From Watersipora subatra (lineage: Eukaryota > Bryozoa > Gymnolaemata > Cheilostomatida > Watersiporidae), in assembly GCF_963576615.1 (NCBI RefSeq), contig NC_088711.1:57330248-57394247 (forward strand): 64,000 nucleotides of DNA. The letters are read 5' to 3'. A program made the position numbers and the translations under genes. The notes under the pieces are model-generated. The model saw only the letters and a program-made list of their open reading frames with translations. It had not been told where the DNA came from and did not search any database. Below are positions 46,281-58,425 of the stretch, one piece after another. The first letter of the stretch is position 1. Each line of letters opens with the position of its first letter.

Positions 46281-48815
46281 GTGCTATGAAAATTTAACAT
46301 CGTATGATCTCTATAAAAATATGTTTGCATGTTGCACAATGCGGTCTACCACAAAAATGACCAAACAAACCTACATAGAAAGCTAATTAATAATTTCTAA
46401 AATAATTCCAACAATATTCTTGTTTCAAAACAATACTTGATTAACAAAGTTGTTTTTAACTTAGTTTATATTTTCAGGTACCATTATTACCTAAATTAAT
46501 GGCTGGGCTGTCAGCTGTTTCCTAGTAATTTGTTAGCCGCCCTCTTCAAGCAGGAACATTGCTTAATTCAGCATAATAGTGTTTTTCATTGATTATATGT
46601 CGATGACTTTGTTAGAACTTAGCATGCACCTCTAAGGCTACTAGAAACGATCAGTAAAAATGCTAGTTTAACGTTCAAATATACTGTGTGGTAAAACGTT
46701 TAATGACACAAATTTAAAAAATTAGAAAAAACAGGTTTCTGCTCCGAGAACTTTTTGCAGGCAAGTTCAGTGCGGGAACATACAAGAATTTACCATTGTA
46801 TAAATTTGAAGTAATTATAAACACTCTAGAAACACAAACATAAGCAGATTTTTTTCTGCATATCTAAAAAGTGTACCAGCTTACTAGATTTTAATTGGTA
46901 GGTTTAAAAATATATTCTCAATATCGATTGACTAGACGTTTCAGAAAATGTAAAAATTATAATATTAGCTCAGAGGTAAAACTGTTAAACTGTCAACTTC
47001 ATGTAAGGAATACAGCATATTTTCTTACAGAGAACACAAATGCTAAGTTTTTACAAGTTTGATGTTATCTGGATATCATAGGTTATTAAATGTTAAGATT
47101 TATCAGGATAATAGCTATTGAACTACATATTTAAATCCTAACCAGTTAACGACTAAAAATGTTGTTTTTGTGCAAAACTTAAATAAATCATAAGAAATAA
47201 TACCATATTTTTAAAAAGAAAGCTTCAGTTGATGCTCGGCATACCATTTGATGGAAGCAATTTGTGTACTTGACAGGTTTCTCGGAAGAGCAGACAACTA
47301 CACAGTTTTAAAATTCTTCTGACAATCAAATATGCATAAAAATGCTAGCCAATGTCAATCGCTAAAGACCAACTGCTATCTGGTTAAGCTAGTCTTTCGT
47401 TATGATTTGTTTGATATCACAATTTTTTAAAGAACCGTCGAAAAATTGAGCAAATATTTGGGTCTCTGACTTCCATGATTCCTACCACATGACAGTTAAA
47501 CACATTTCTTAAGAAACAAGACAGCTTCTTAACACATCGCAAGTAAAATTAAGAAGATTAAAATTATAATGCAGAAAATATACAAAATATCATTCAATTA
47601 TATAAACTAATTTTGTTTAAACTTTTCCTAGTTTCAGTCTCAAATAATTTTAATTATATTATTAATTATATTATTTTAATTAAAATTGGATATATCTTTT
47701 TTCACTTTATGACATCACACGGCAATACCTTTCGTTTTATTTATTTATCATTTTGTGTGGCACCATATATATATACGGTGCGACACAAATGTCTGGTTTC
47801 ATTTTGTGTGGCATTCTTTAGCGCAACACAGCAGTAAAAACTGACAATGTTACTGCATTCAGTTTGCTGAAATACTGCAAAGTATTTAACTACCAGAGCA
47901 AGTAGGGAGTCAAAGATATTAAGGAATAATTAGCCCTATATTTTGTAAAACACGCTAACCATTCATTATTGGATGTGAACTCCAAAACGCATACGCAGAA
48001 TCACATGCTAAATCCTATTGTGTCACATAACACCTGTGAAATTCTTGCACACATGTCAATAACTTTACCGTTTGAAAATTTTATTCCTGATAACATAACC
48101 GAATAACGTTTATGAAAAAACAAACAGCACTTATTTGTTTTGATAGGTGTTAACAAGCCAAGAAATGATAATTCCTAGGATTTTTTTAAATATTTTAACA
48201 CAGATCGTCTACTATACAGTAAAGTTGAAGAAATTTCAAACAGATATGTACAACTTGGCCGTGAAAGATGCAATACAATCATAACCGCTGATAGCCTTTT
48301 ATTGAATGTTGACACTAGTGAGTTGCAGCTGCTCACGAGAATGTCTGACGTCTATGAGAGCCTCGTGAAGTGGCTGAGCCATGTGTGTCCAGCGTTTATC
48401 GTCAGGTATTCAATGACAATGTCCACCGAGCAACAAAAGCCTCAGTTACAATTTGCCACTTAGAGTTTCAACTTTAAAAGATCGGGTTTTAAAGTGCATG
48501 TTATTTTAGCAGGTGACTGTTGACCGGAGTTTATCGCGAGAGACATTAAAAACACACCGAATCAGATTTCAGCAGATGCGAGTACCTCTCACTAGTTTTA
48601 TTGTGAGTTTGTTCATTTAATACTGAGCTAATATCTCTTTTATTTGAGTTACATTCCTTGGCTACTGTTGACGCTTTCTATCTGAGATTCATGGCTTTCT
48701 TTAGTGCCTTCTTTCCGTCAAAGAAAAACAAACTTCTACCACCCGCGCAGCTAGAATAAACAGATTTTTCTTTTACCACTCACATCGTTGAAGGGTGGCA
48801 GACGTTTCCAGTAAT
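46281..48815. other. 2.5-kb non-coding stretch
   Basis: Very AT-rich. Only a short run of TTAATTATATTATT palindromic words near 47650 and the partly repeated TCATTTTGTGTGGCA (47750 and 47800) were noticed. Confidence 0.5.
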
Positions 48816-49030
48816 TTTTACTATAATAAGAGTCGTGTCTGTCCATATGTCCAAAGCTACGCTAAGAGCATTAAAAAAAACGCATCACACAGCTATTGAA
48901 CTCTGGTGTCCGAGTTTTGCAGCCAAGCACACTACCACCTGCACCACTGGACCGCCTTGCAGCATCATGGAATAATTGTACACATACTTATTACACGTGA
49001 CGATCTCTCACAGCGCACAGGACTGTCAGA
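48816..49030 (-). repeat. tRNA-derived SINE-like copy
   Basis: Begins TTTTTACTATAATAAGAGTC and ends near GACGATCTCTCACAGCGCAC. The minus-strand tRNA-like block contains GGTGGTAGTGTGCTTGGC, an A-box-like word; the B box is degraded. Another copy follows directly at 49040 in the same orientation. Confidence 0.7.
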
Positions 49031-49039
49031 GTACTACTC

Positions 49040-49225
49040 TTTACTATACTAGGAGCCGTGTCTGTTCGTCTGAAGCGATAGTTGAGGTTTGAAAAAAGAT
49101 CACACCATAGGGGATTTGAACTCATGGCTTTCACCATGGTGGACCAACACTCTAGCAACTGTACCAATCGACTACCCATTTCTGTTTCAGAATAATTGTG
49201 TATAGACTTAGGACTACTATAGAGT
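49040..49225 (-). repeat. tRNA-derived SINE-like copy, tandem neighbour
   Basis: TTTACTATACTAGGAGCCGT at one end. On the minus strand, TGGTACAGTTGCTAGAGTGT and then GAGTTCAAATCCCC fit A- and B-box spacing. It sits about 10 bases from the previous copy. Confidence 0.72.
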
Positions 49226-50890
49226 TAGGACCAATGCCTCAAATCAATACTCGAAAGATATTAGAAATCGCAGACTAGTTCAAACCTTCCGGTTACCACA
49301 CATCCAAAATAGCGATTTGTGTGATCCATTGACCCCCCAGTACTAAGTTTGGAGATCCCATAAGCTAACAGTTACAGACAACCGTACTTAATAGAATATG
49401 TCTAAAATATTGTATGCTCATGACGCTTGTCTCGGTAAATACACAGGACCTGCTTGAGAATGTCAGTTAGACTATTACTCTTATGAATGGTGGCAGCTAA
49501 CAAAAGCAGTTTCACCTCTGTTGGTGGTCTTTTAGTAATGGATTGACAACTTGTCGACCCATTACCAGTATTACTAGGAAAAATCGGCGTGTCTAATGGC
49601 TAATGCCTGCATAGCAAAAATAATACCAGTAAACAAGAGAGATTTTTCTCTTGAATGAAGCCATAGATTGAGCACTCTTGATACGCGCTTCTATCAATCG
49701 ACATTTCAATAACAAACACTTCGGTTCTGGGAAATTAGATATGTCTGCCAATAATGTCATCGATACGTCTAACAGTTGGTTCCGATTGAACAAAAATAAA
49801 ACTGGTTTTACTTTTCACAATATCCTAAGTGTCATCTTACTGCAGTTATGTTAGTCGTGATATCTTAAAGCATTATCGAGTTTTTGCTTTGTAAGGTCTG
49901 TCAATGTTCGGATATAATTACTGTTGCAGTCATACAAGCAGAAGTGGACAAGTGTGAAGGTGCGATAATGTCAGATAAAGCAAACTTTTTTGTATGTTTA
50001 CAATGTAGCCAGCTCTATGATACCCTTTTGTAGAATCCCAGTCTACTTTTCTGCCTTAGCAACGGACAAACAAAGCTGGCGCCTTGCCAAGAAATAGTTA
50101 CAAATATTAAGTTCAAGCATTGAGAACATTTTTCTAAATTATATTATTATTATGAAATAGTTTATTATATTATTATAATAAATTATTTATAAATTTATTA
50201 TTTAAATTACATTATAATTTCATCTGAATTAGTTAACTGATTTGTTCTGACAAGCTGTACTGTTAGTTCATATAACATAATTACTTTGCCAGCAATTCTC
50301 ACATCTTCTCATGTATAAAAGGTCTTGCAGCGATTCTGAAATGTGAAGAAGTGGTCACTAAAGCCATCATTTTGCCCTAATGTGTTTGGCACGTGCTTTT
50401 CATGGCAACAGTGCTCAGTTTTGCATATAGGTGTTTGTTTTCAACCACTTTACATCAGTTACATTTTATTGGTTAATTTTGCGTTGTTTACTTCTTATTG
50501 GTTAATTTTGTTAGTAGTGAGCCAAGCTTTTGCGTTTTTTTAAATTATCATAAGCAATAAAAACACCAACACGATAAATATTTCTGCAATAACTATAAAT
50601 AGAAACAAATCATTGAAAAAATTTAGAATATTTTGAAAAAAAAAACCTTTTGTGATTTTGTTAGATATTAGCGATTGGTTTGCTAGAAACTGATATATAT
50701 ATACTAGAGACTTAGAAACTGATATATTTTGATCACCTTCTTTACCTATGCTGGTATTCTATAACATGGATAAAGTAACCTAGTTTATCTAAATAAAGGG
50801 CAGCTATCCTACATACATCGGCTGGATTTGTGTGTCACTATGTCCAGCATGTTAGTTTTTGTTTGGAGCTCTTCTGCTTCTGGTGCTAAT
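49226..50890. other. non-coding, no feature seen
   Basis: No supported gene; an AT palindromic run (TATTATAATAAATTATTTAT) lies near 50165-50215. Confidence 0.5.
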
Positions 50891-50894
50891 ATTG

Positions 50895-51322
50895 TAATTG
50901 ATGGTTCCTTCTAAGGCTACTTTTAATTACTCTATATTAGAAAAACATACACTAATCTGAAACACAACAATATTTATATGTAGGTCCTATTAGGGTCCCA
51001 ATAGAGCACAACTCCCAATTGACGAAGAGTTTCAAATACATTTAAAACAAGATGTCTGTGAATTTCATTACACCTACAGATCATTACTATTGTTATCTTA
51101 GCAGCACAGTTTGTAGTGAGAAATCATCAGGTGTGATGATAAAACACAGAGAATATCTATATGCACAACTATTCCAAAATGCTGGGAGGAATTTGAATGG
51201 CACAGGTGTTGGAGTGTTGGTCTATCAAGCTGACTGTTGTGAGTTCGAATACTGTATGATGTAATATTTTTTCTCAACCTCCAACCGGACAGACGCACGT
51301 GACTTTTGTTATTGTAAGATTA
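50895..51322 (+). repeat. ~430-bp SINE-containing repeat, inverted partner of 55090-55535
   Basis: From GGTTCCTTCTAAGGCTAC through AACACAACAATATTTATATG, GTCCCAATAGAGCACAACTC and CTTAGCAGCACAGTTTG to the tRNA-like block, it is the reverse complement of 55090-55535. The tRNA-like block (51190-51260) reads GTTGGAGTGTTGGTCTATCA and GTTGTGAGTTCGAATACTG, tRNA-like A- and B-box regions in sense orientation. The 3' end is GGACAGACGCACGTGACTTT. Confidence 0.8.
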
Positions 51323-51374
51323 TCAAAAATCTTAATATAGTGGTTGTACCTGTTTTGATAGGCCGTCCACTGAA

Positions 51375-51822
51375 GGCTGGTTCACAATACATCGTCATAT
51401 GTTGGCGTTTTCCTTTCACTGTTCATCGACGATTATGTGAACCGTAAACCGATGACATCGACAAAATAACGTGAACACCTTGGAAAAGTTTGCAGCTGTC
51501 AAACTTTCCTGATATTTCGCCGAGCATCGACGACTGCCTGCACAATGTGAATTATTTCGGCAATAATAGTTATTCGTGATCATGGATAGCGCAATTTATT
51601 TAATCTCGTCTATGATAGTCGCAGCGAGACTAGTATTTGATTCAAGCACGCGGAAACAAAGACCTTTCTTCATAAAAATTTGAAAAGAAAAATAAGAACA
51701 CTACATCATGGAGTACTTGCTAATGCAAACTTCGATGGGTTTGTGATAGTTTGAACATTGTTATCACCGACGATCACCAAAGTATTGTGGCATCAACAAC
51801 AGATACTGCGATAACTAACTAA
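51375..51822. mobile_element. third copy of the GGCTGGTTCACAC MITE, right end lost
   Basis: Collinear with 3826-4299 from GGCTGGTTCACAATACATCG to TATTGTGGCATCAACAACAG. The expected right TIR is replaced by the repeat at 51833. A matching inverted end, TGAACCAGCCTTCAGTG, appears at 52022-52038 and mirrors the left boundary CACTGAAGGCTGGTTCA, so the element may extend to about 52031 around an insertion. Confidence 0.75.
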
Positions 51823-51832
51823 AATTCGCAAA

Positions 51833-52011
51833 TTAAGGTGAAGGAACTACCAGAGCCAAATATTGATGATGAGGCACACATTAGACACAAGAATTGTCTT
51901 GTGTAAACATCCAAGCAGAAACCGCCATAACATTAAACTCGCAAGTAAAGTTTTTAGATGTAATTTATTCATGCTAGATCGAATTCTGGCTCCTGACACT
52001 CAACCAGCCTT
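51833..52011. repeat. 179-bp repeat, partner of 58247-58425
   Basis: AAGGTGAAGGAACTACCAGA to GGCTCCTGACACTCAACC is matched in direct orientation at 58247-58425 with about 85-90 percent identity by eye. No coding potential. Confidence 0.85.
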
Positions 52012-52097
52012 TAGCCTGACATGAACCAGCCTTCAGTGTAACATAATGCATAAACAGACTAATCCTGGTTCTCGGCATTATAAAGCCAACAACAGAG

Positions 52098-52143
52098 CTC
52101 TATGGAGAGTAGCACTATGGAGAGTAGCTCTATGGAGAGTAAC
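52098..52143. repeat. three tandem units of CTATGGAGAGTAGCA
   Basis: Short 15-17 base repeat, CTCTATGGAGAGTAGCA, in three copies. Confidence 0.85.
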
Positions 52144-52285
52144 CATCAAGACGAAGCCTCAGCCATAATTGATCGCAATGACTGGCTGCGCAAAAGAGAA
52201 AGAGGGACATAGTCCTCAAAGAATATATATGAGCTAAATGTATGAAGTTCAGGCTAAAGTTCTTGCTAAATGATACAAATGCTGG

Positions 52286-52486
52286 TCAAATTTGTACCAA
52301 TATTTGACTCACAGAGTGATTTCCAACGATACAATGTAAAATTTGTACAGGTATTTTACTAATAGAGTGATTTCCAACAATATAATGTAAAATTTGTACA
52401 AATATTTGAATTTACACACAGTGCCTTCTAGCATACAATGCGAAACTTGTACAAATATTCAGCTCAGAGTGGTTTCTAACAAACAA
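52286..52486. repeat. ~57-bp tandem repeat, about 4 units
   Basis: Units contain AAATTTGTACAAATATTTGA and AGAGTGATTTCCAACAATA. The central two are closest to each other. Confidence 0.85.
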
Positions 52487-53902
52487 AGTTCTAGGGGCTT
52501 TTTAAACATTTTAAACATTCCAGCTGAACATAAAAAGGCTGGTGAAGCCTAGAAATAATGAAATAGAAATAAAGATGTTAAACAATATAAAACTAATAAA
52601 AATATATCAGCTGAGTTAGTTTAAACTTTACCTACACGTAAGTTGCAGTAGGTTACATATTGTTCTCTCTTGTTACCTCTACCTCTGAACCCACACAACA
52701 CCGATCCTAAACTTTCAGTTGCTTATCTCTAAGACTTCAATGAAACACATTTTTATTTGTCATTACATTGTTACTTTAGTTTTTACATAGTGTTATCTAA
52801 TATTTATGTTTTAATTTTTCTCCAGTAAATCAGGAGTTATAGTATACAAGGTATAAACTATCATATTATGAGAATACTCGCTCCAAGATGCTGGGGTTTT
52901 AATATGCTCAGTAAACATTGAAACTTCCACTGTGAAGAGTTGAGTGGAAAAGCAAGCCATTCAATATGTTTTGATAGCAAATCAAGTTAGATGGAATAAC
53001 TTGAAATCTGTACCAAAGCACCTGCTCGTAATTGACAACAAACTCATTTTGAAGAATAAGAGATTTCATAACTGTGATCGTGATTTCCACATTTTTGGCT
53101 GATTTTATCCCTACTTCCCATGCGTATGCATCGTGTCTCCCACAGAGTTATTAAAAACATTTGGTTTCATAAATTTATCAGACTCCTGAGAATCAGTCTC
53201 TGGAGCCTGTGGACTCTGGTTTAAAATTAAAAAAATTTCGGGAATTGTCAGACTTTTTGCTAGTGTTTATCAAATTTAACCACTCATAGCAATGTTTTTC
53301 ATCTAAAAATTTGATTAATACATAATTCAATTGAGATGTAATTTTTTGCAAAGCAAAGTGAGTTGTTCAACATACTGTAACTTCAGACAGCACTTTGAAC
53401 AGATAGACGTTAAGCTTTAGATATAAATGTTTTTTTAATAATGAAACGAAAAAAATGTGTAAAAACTTTAAAAAAATAATTCATGGATTACACAGTTAAA
53501 AACAGGGAACTCGTTTACTCAGGCATTATGTGAGCAAGTGAAGTGATGGTTCGGACATCCGCAAATTGAATTCAGCAATAGAGGAAAGCTAATGACTTGT
53601 GTTAGCCAACGGTAAATACTTTTTCAAATTGTTAAAAGCTAAATACTTCACTAATGAATTAGCCCTCCTCCATGAATATGAAAGTTGTTTGAAATAACAA
53701 GTTGGTGTGAGAAAAGCTTATTGCATATTTATCGTCTTCACTTATGTTTATTGATTTCACATTTTTCAAAAGAGATATTTGAGTCCAAACGCTCAAATGA
53801 CGTCAAACCACTGATTGTCGTGACGCTGGTTGCCATGAAGACAGACAGAACAAGAAAAAATATCAACTCTACTCTCCATAGACCTCTGTTGTTGGCTTTA
53901 TA
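52487..53902. other. non-coding, no feature seen
   Basis: No supported gene or shared repeat. Confidence 0.5.
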
Positions 53903-54180
53903 ATAACAAGAACCAGAATCAGTCTGTTTCTGTCACACTTAGTAAACGGCTTATCAAAACAGGAGCAACCAGTCTACATGTACATATATAAATATTAAAG
54001 TGTGTTGTTATTCGTCTGTTCAGATATCCGTCTGCCCAGTTATGGAAAGCTTGCTTCGTGCTGGAATTGAACTCATGGAGATTGCACCCATCAGTTTCTA
54101 ACCACGCATTTAACCACTGAGCTACCCAATCCTTAGTATTCAAATTCCTTATCATATACCCTTTTCTCGATTGCACACGC
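53903..54180 (-). repeat. tRNA-derived SINE with well-kept pol III boxes
   Basis: On the minus strand near 54130-54065 the sequence reads GGATTGGGTAGCTCAGTGG, a near-consensus A box (TAGCTCAGTGG), and about 45 bases later ATGAGTTCAATTCCAGC, a B-box-like word. The acceptor-stem pairing of a true tRNA is missing and the sequence continues into a non-tRNA body. It is therefore a tRNA-derived SINE or pseudo-tRNA, not a working tRNA gene. Confidence 0.65.
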
Positions 54181-54704
54181 TAAATGATGTATTAATTGTT
54201 ACATTGTGCCCACGTGTTACGATGCACCTGTTATAAAATATTTTTCAGCTAACTCTATGAAACACGATGCTGTTTTGTCCTCGCCATGCTATGGCAAATT
54301 CGTTTTCTGCCATACGATACCAACAATGATTTTTTTCAAAATCAAAATTTGGTGATTGTTGTACTGATTATGCGATATGCTATTTTGGCACTATATCAGT
54401 TCAGCGATATCCGTCATGGTAAAAGCGGATTCGCAAAAAGATAAGGGATAAAATTGTAGTTGAAAGTTTGAAGTTTACTAAAATACATACTAAGACTTCC
54501 TTAAAGTATGTGTTTAATACGCTAAATTCATTTAAGTTAGATTCAGCGTTTATGTTACACGCCTGCCTCGAAGGTAAGAACTCTGTTTGTAGTAAATTGT
54601 AATGTTATATTATCTTGCAGATCATAACCACATAATGCACTCGAGTTATTGTAGGTAACCATAGTTACTAAGGTTAACATATTGTTTTCTTACTATTTTT
54701 CAAT
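54181..54704. other. non-coding, no feature seen
   Basis: No supported feature. Confidence 0.45.
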
Positions 54705-55063
54705 GATGATGATTTAAATTATTTTTTAGTGTAATCGTAGCACAACAGGCTATATTTAGCCATTACTGGCTAATGATTTCCCATTGAAACACCTTTACAG
54801 TTTTGTTTTTGCTCCTCATTTATTTTAACAAAACTTTTCTTTCATGATATGAAATTTAAAAGCTCCAGTTGTTTGAAAAAGTTTGAAAACCTTTAAAATT
54901 GTTTTATTTTTTCTCTTAATTCATTTGAACTGCACAAAAACACTTTTCCAGTGATATGAAGTTTGAAAGTTAAAATGGTAAGTGTTGTATATGTTAAATA
55001 AAAATAACTTTTTTGTCCAAAAACATTCTTATTACCCGAGCAACGCCAGGCATTCACCTAGTC
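54705..55063 (+). repeat. dispersed repeat ending in CCCGAGCAACGCCAGGCA
   Basis: Collinear with the modules in 5960-6856 (AGTGTAATCGTAGCACAACA; TTTCATGATATGAAATTTAA; GAAAGTTAAAATGGTAAGTG) and ends TTACCCGAGCAACGCCAGGC. A SINE-like copy begins about 25 bases downstream. Confidence 0.8.
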
Positions 55064-55089
55064 TATTCATAATCTGCATGTATATAATC

Positions 55090-55535
55090 TTTTTCATAAT
55101 AAGAGTTGTGTCCTTCTGTTCGAAGCCACATTTGGAGGTAGAGAAAAAATATTACATCCTACAGGGTTCGAACTCGCAACATTCAGCTTGGTAGACCAAC
55201 ACTCTAACACCTGTGACATTCAAATGCTTCCCAGCATTTTGGAATAGTTGTGCAGATAGTTATTCTCTGTGTTTTATCATCACTCCTGCCGATCTCTCAC
55301 AGCAAACTGTGCTGCTAAGGTAATAATAGTAATGGTCAGTAAGTATAATGAAATTCACATACATCTTGTTTTAAAACAGTCTTTGAAACTCTTCTTCGAT
55401 TGGGAGTTGTGCTTTATTGGGACCCTAATAGAACTCACACATAAATGTTGTCGTGTTTCTGATGAGTGTGTGTTTTTCTAATACAGAGTAATTAAAAGTA
55501 GCCTTAGAAGGAATCATCAAATACATCAGAATTAC
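55090..55535 (-). repeat. ~440-bp SINE-containing repeat, inverted partner of 50895-51322
   Basis: The reverse complement matches 50895-51322 over its whole length. The minus-strand tRNA-like block has GTGTTAGAGTGTTGGTCTAC and GCGAGTTCGAACCCTG, the latter a consensus B box. Both pol III boxes are better preserved here than in the partner copy. Confidence 0.8.
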
Positions 55536-56504
55536 AAACGTGTTTTGACAACTAAGCCAAACCATAACATTGGTTGCGAATCTCGCAACTAAGTTTTGCG
55601 TTGTTCATCTATCAGTCTGTGTAGACTGAATGAAAGAATGAGCTACACGCAAAAAAATTAAAGAGAGATTAGTTTATGAGTATAATGCACAGAGAGCTCA
55701 TTGCAAATAATCTAGTCAAATAAAGTTTTTACTGTTAATATTATTACCATAATACTGAAGACTTATCAATAAATTGTCAATTTGTGAGCCATATTGTTGA
55801 TCTGTATTTAAAAGAAGTTGATTAGCTAGAAGGAGTTGAAGGAGTTAAAAGTTAATTTATATTCAAACTGATCTTCAAGAATAATAATGCATATCACGAC
55901 AACATGAAATAGCCCATCAACTTGGAGTTGCTTCACTAATGTTATAAGTGCTCTACAAGAGCATCAAGAAGACAACTCCAAGTCTTTTTGAAGGCTTCGA
56001 CAGAATGTAGCAAGACATACTTTCACATAACTTCTACATGGAATAAAATTTAGAGAGTGGCATTGGCTAATGTGAAAATGACTTACTCAAAAAGAGGAGA
56101 AAGGTTTGGATGGTAGACATATTACAACATGCAGGTATTTGAGCTCTTTAAAAGACTTGAAGCAAAATAAACAATTTTTAACAACTTTCTGTAAAACACC
56201 AACTTGTTCACATATTATATTTAAGAAATTGTGTCATGTTTACCTGAGCGAGGCAGCAATGCATATTGCTCAACAAAAATTTATAAGAAGTGCCTTGATT
56301 CAATCAGCCAAAAATAAAAACATTTCACTCTTTTACAACACGAGTACTTTTAATTTGGTCATCGAGGCTGATACGAGCTACTGCTTCAGTGACAGTGAAA
56401 AGGTGTAATTATCAGCTTTTGTAATATACAATCAAATCAACAGATGTGTATGCCATTGAGGGTGTGATGGATCTTATCTTAGGCTAAAAGACGAAGTTTA
56501 CGAA
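55536..56504. other. non-coding; one 100-codon ORF without support
   Basis: The plus frame 56106-56408 encodes 100 residues with no recognised domain. Nothing around it (splice sites, repeats) supports it as a gene. Confidence 0.4.
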
Positions 56505-56735
56505 GTGAGCTTAAGATAACCCTGAAGTTACTCTGGGTACATGATGTACAATGTGATGGCAGGACAATTACATCTTTTGCTTTCTATATAAGTTTCTCTT
56601 CAATTTGGTTGGCATCGATTATTCAGCTAGTTGTTATATTAGTTTCACTTTTATAATATGATTTTTGAGGCATTGCAGATGTCTTGTTAGTTCAATTTCA
56701 ATTACTTTTGTTGCACTCTGTTGGCATGGTACTAT
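56505..56735. repeat. left arm of a large inverted repeat
   Basis: The reverse complement of this segment matches 59162-59226 plus 62322-62490, which are the two pieces of one right arm split by a retrotransposon. Shared words include GTTATATTAGTTTCACTTTT, ATAAGTTTCTCTTCAATTTG and TTTGTTGCACTCTGTTGGCA. Confidence 0.85.
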
Positions 56736-56742
56736 CAAATAC

Positions 56743-56867
56743 TACTGTATTTGGAATTGTTTCCCCATAAGGGTGTCAACTGTTCACGAAGTAAACCCTG
56801 GAGTGACTTATCAGATAATGCAGTATTTGGAATTACTTTTCCATGAAAGTGCCAGCTGTGAACTTCT
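56743..56867. repeat. diverged tandem duplication (~77-bp unit)
   Basis: CTGTATTTGGAATTGTTTCC...GTCAACTGTTCACGAAG recurs as CAGTATTTGGAATTACTTTT...GCCAGCTGTGAAC. Confidence 0.65.
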
Positions 56868-58246
56868 AAATGTGCTGGACATTCAATTTGGAATAGAGCT
56901 TTGCACTAGGGGTTTTGATTAGGCAGAGTAACACTATATTTTCATGGTACAAACAAATACAATGAATTTTCAGCTGTTAAAAGATTTGCAAATTTGTGAA
57001 TTTATAAAGGCAATCTAATAACACAATTCATTCTAATTGCATAATTATAAAAATATATAATATATTATAAAGACATCCATTATAACAAGAACTGCAATAA
57101 ATTACACTGGACACAGGTGATTTACTTTTTACTGCCAATAAAGAACTCTTTCACTTAAGCCTTATGAGAAAAGGAGATAGGAAATGATTTGGACATACGC
57201 TAACTGAATTGTAGTTTTTTATGCTTCCATTGTTTCAAGGATTTAAAAAATGGAAAGAATGGAACTGCAATGATTATATTTAAAAGTACTACTTAGGGAA
57301 ACTGTGTAGCTAGACCGACTCACACTTAATTTTTCAAAAACTCACTGCCAATTTAACCGGCTATATAGCCGTAAACTGGCTTACACTGATACTCTGTATC
57401 ATCTTTTTGCACTATTGAAAGTCCTTGTAAAAAAATATGCAAATATCTGGAAAATAAGCAATCATTTGTAAGTCAAATTTGAAAAGACTATTTCTGACTA
57501 GCCACTTTTGCCTGAGGAGTTTAGTAAAAGCTCCGAAGGAAAATGACATTCTTTTGGCAATTTGACATAAATTAGTGACAGGATAACCTGTCACCAATGC
57601 TGAAAAGCCATAATGCAAGAGAGGATTTATAAACATTCACCATCATAACAATGTACTCTCAGTCTAAAGAAAGAAGGGATGTGTTCAATCATTCAGAGTA
57701 CCTGACAACCGTCTAGTGTATTGTTAGAACAAGAAATGCTGTCAGGTGATCTTCCATGTGAAAAATAAGAACATAAATCAAAAATTGACAAACATGCTGG
57801 ATAAGACCACAGAAGGTAAAGCAGCCACTAAAGACACCTGCTAAACTCTGGTGAGCAATAGTTAGTGTCTGACTTGACTCATCACAAAAGCAACATCTAC
57901 TACCAAGTAGTTGATATACATGTCTATTCAAGACACCTGGAGGTAGTTCTACTAAAACTGCTCTCATCATAAAAGGTGATTTAGCATCTGATGAGCGCCT
58001 GGGCAAGGAAAGAAAGCACATTGCATCTGGTAGTAGAAGGGAAAAGAACATTTGAGTTTGTTGTGTTTAGTAAAAGCTATCAATTTTAGACCATGACAAT
58101 TTTGGGCCATGTCCATGCGTATAGAGTGGCAGAAAGAATGATTAAAAAAAAACTCATTTGAGAAGTTTTCCGATTCATCAATACTTTCTTTGTACAGTAG
58201 ATTCAGCAATAAGATCTACTAACAGCATATGAAAGATACCTAACTA
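56868..58246. other. loop of the inverted repeat, mostly non-coding
   Basis: Minus frames at 57713-58051 and 57967-58209 overlap. The first contains SRCCFCDESSQT followed by AHQSLAG, which faintly recalls the Cys/His motif after the reverse transcriptase of some LINEs, but the spacing is wrong and there is no RT. I do not call it a gene. Confidence 0.35.
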
Positions 58247-58425
58247 GAGATTAAGATGAAGGAATTACCAAAGCCAAATATTGATGATGAGGCACACATT
58301 ACTCACAGGAATTGTTTATACCGAACATCCAAACACAAGCTGCTATAACAGTAAGCTCGCAAGCAAAGTTTTTAGATGTAATTTATTCATGCTAGATCAA
58401 TTCTGGCTCCTGACACTCAACCATT
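58247..58425. repeat. 179-bp repeat, partner of 51833-52011
   Basis: AAGATGAAGGAATTACCAAA to GGCTCCTGACACTCAACC, in direct orientation to its partner. Confidence 0.85.

Noticed and set aside
53903..54180. Functional tRNA gene on the minus strand
   Set aside because: A- and B-box-like words are present but no acceptor-stem pairing, and the sequence extends into a SINE-like body.
56106..56408. 100-codon ORF as a gene
   Set aside because: No domain, no splice or promoter context, and length within chance for AT-rich DNA.
57713..58209. Reverse transcriptase zinc-binding remnant on the minus strand
   Set aside because: A CxxC and a nearby His are present but the spacing is wrong and no RT motif is nearby.
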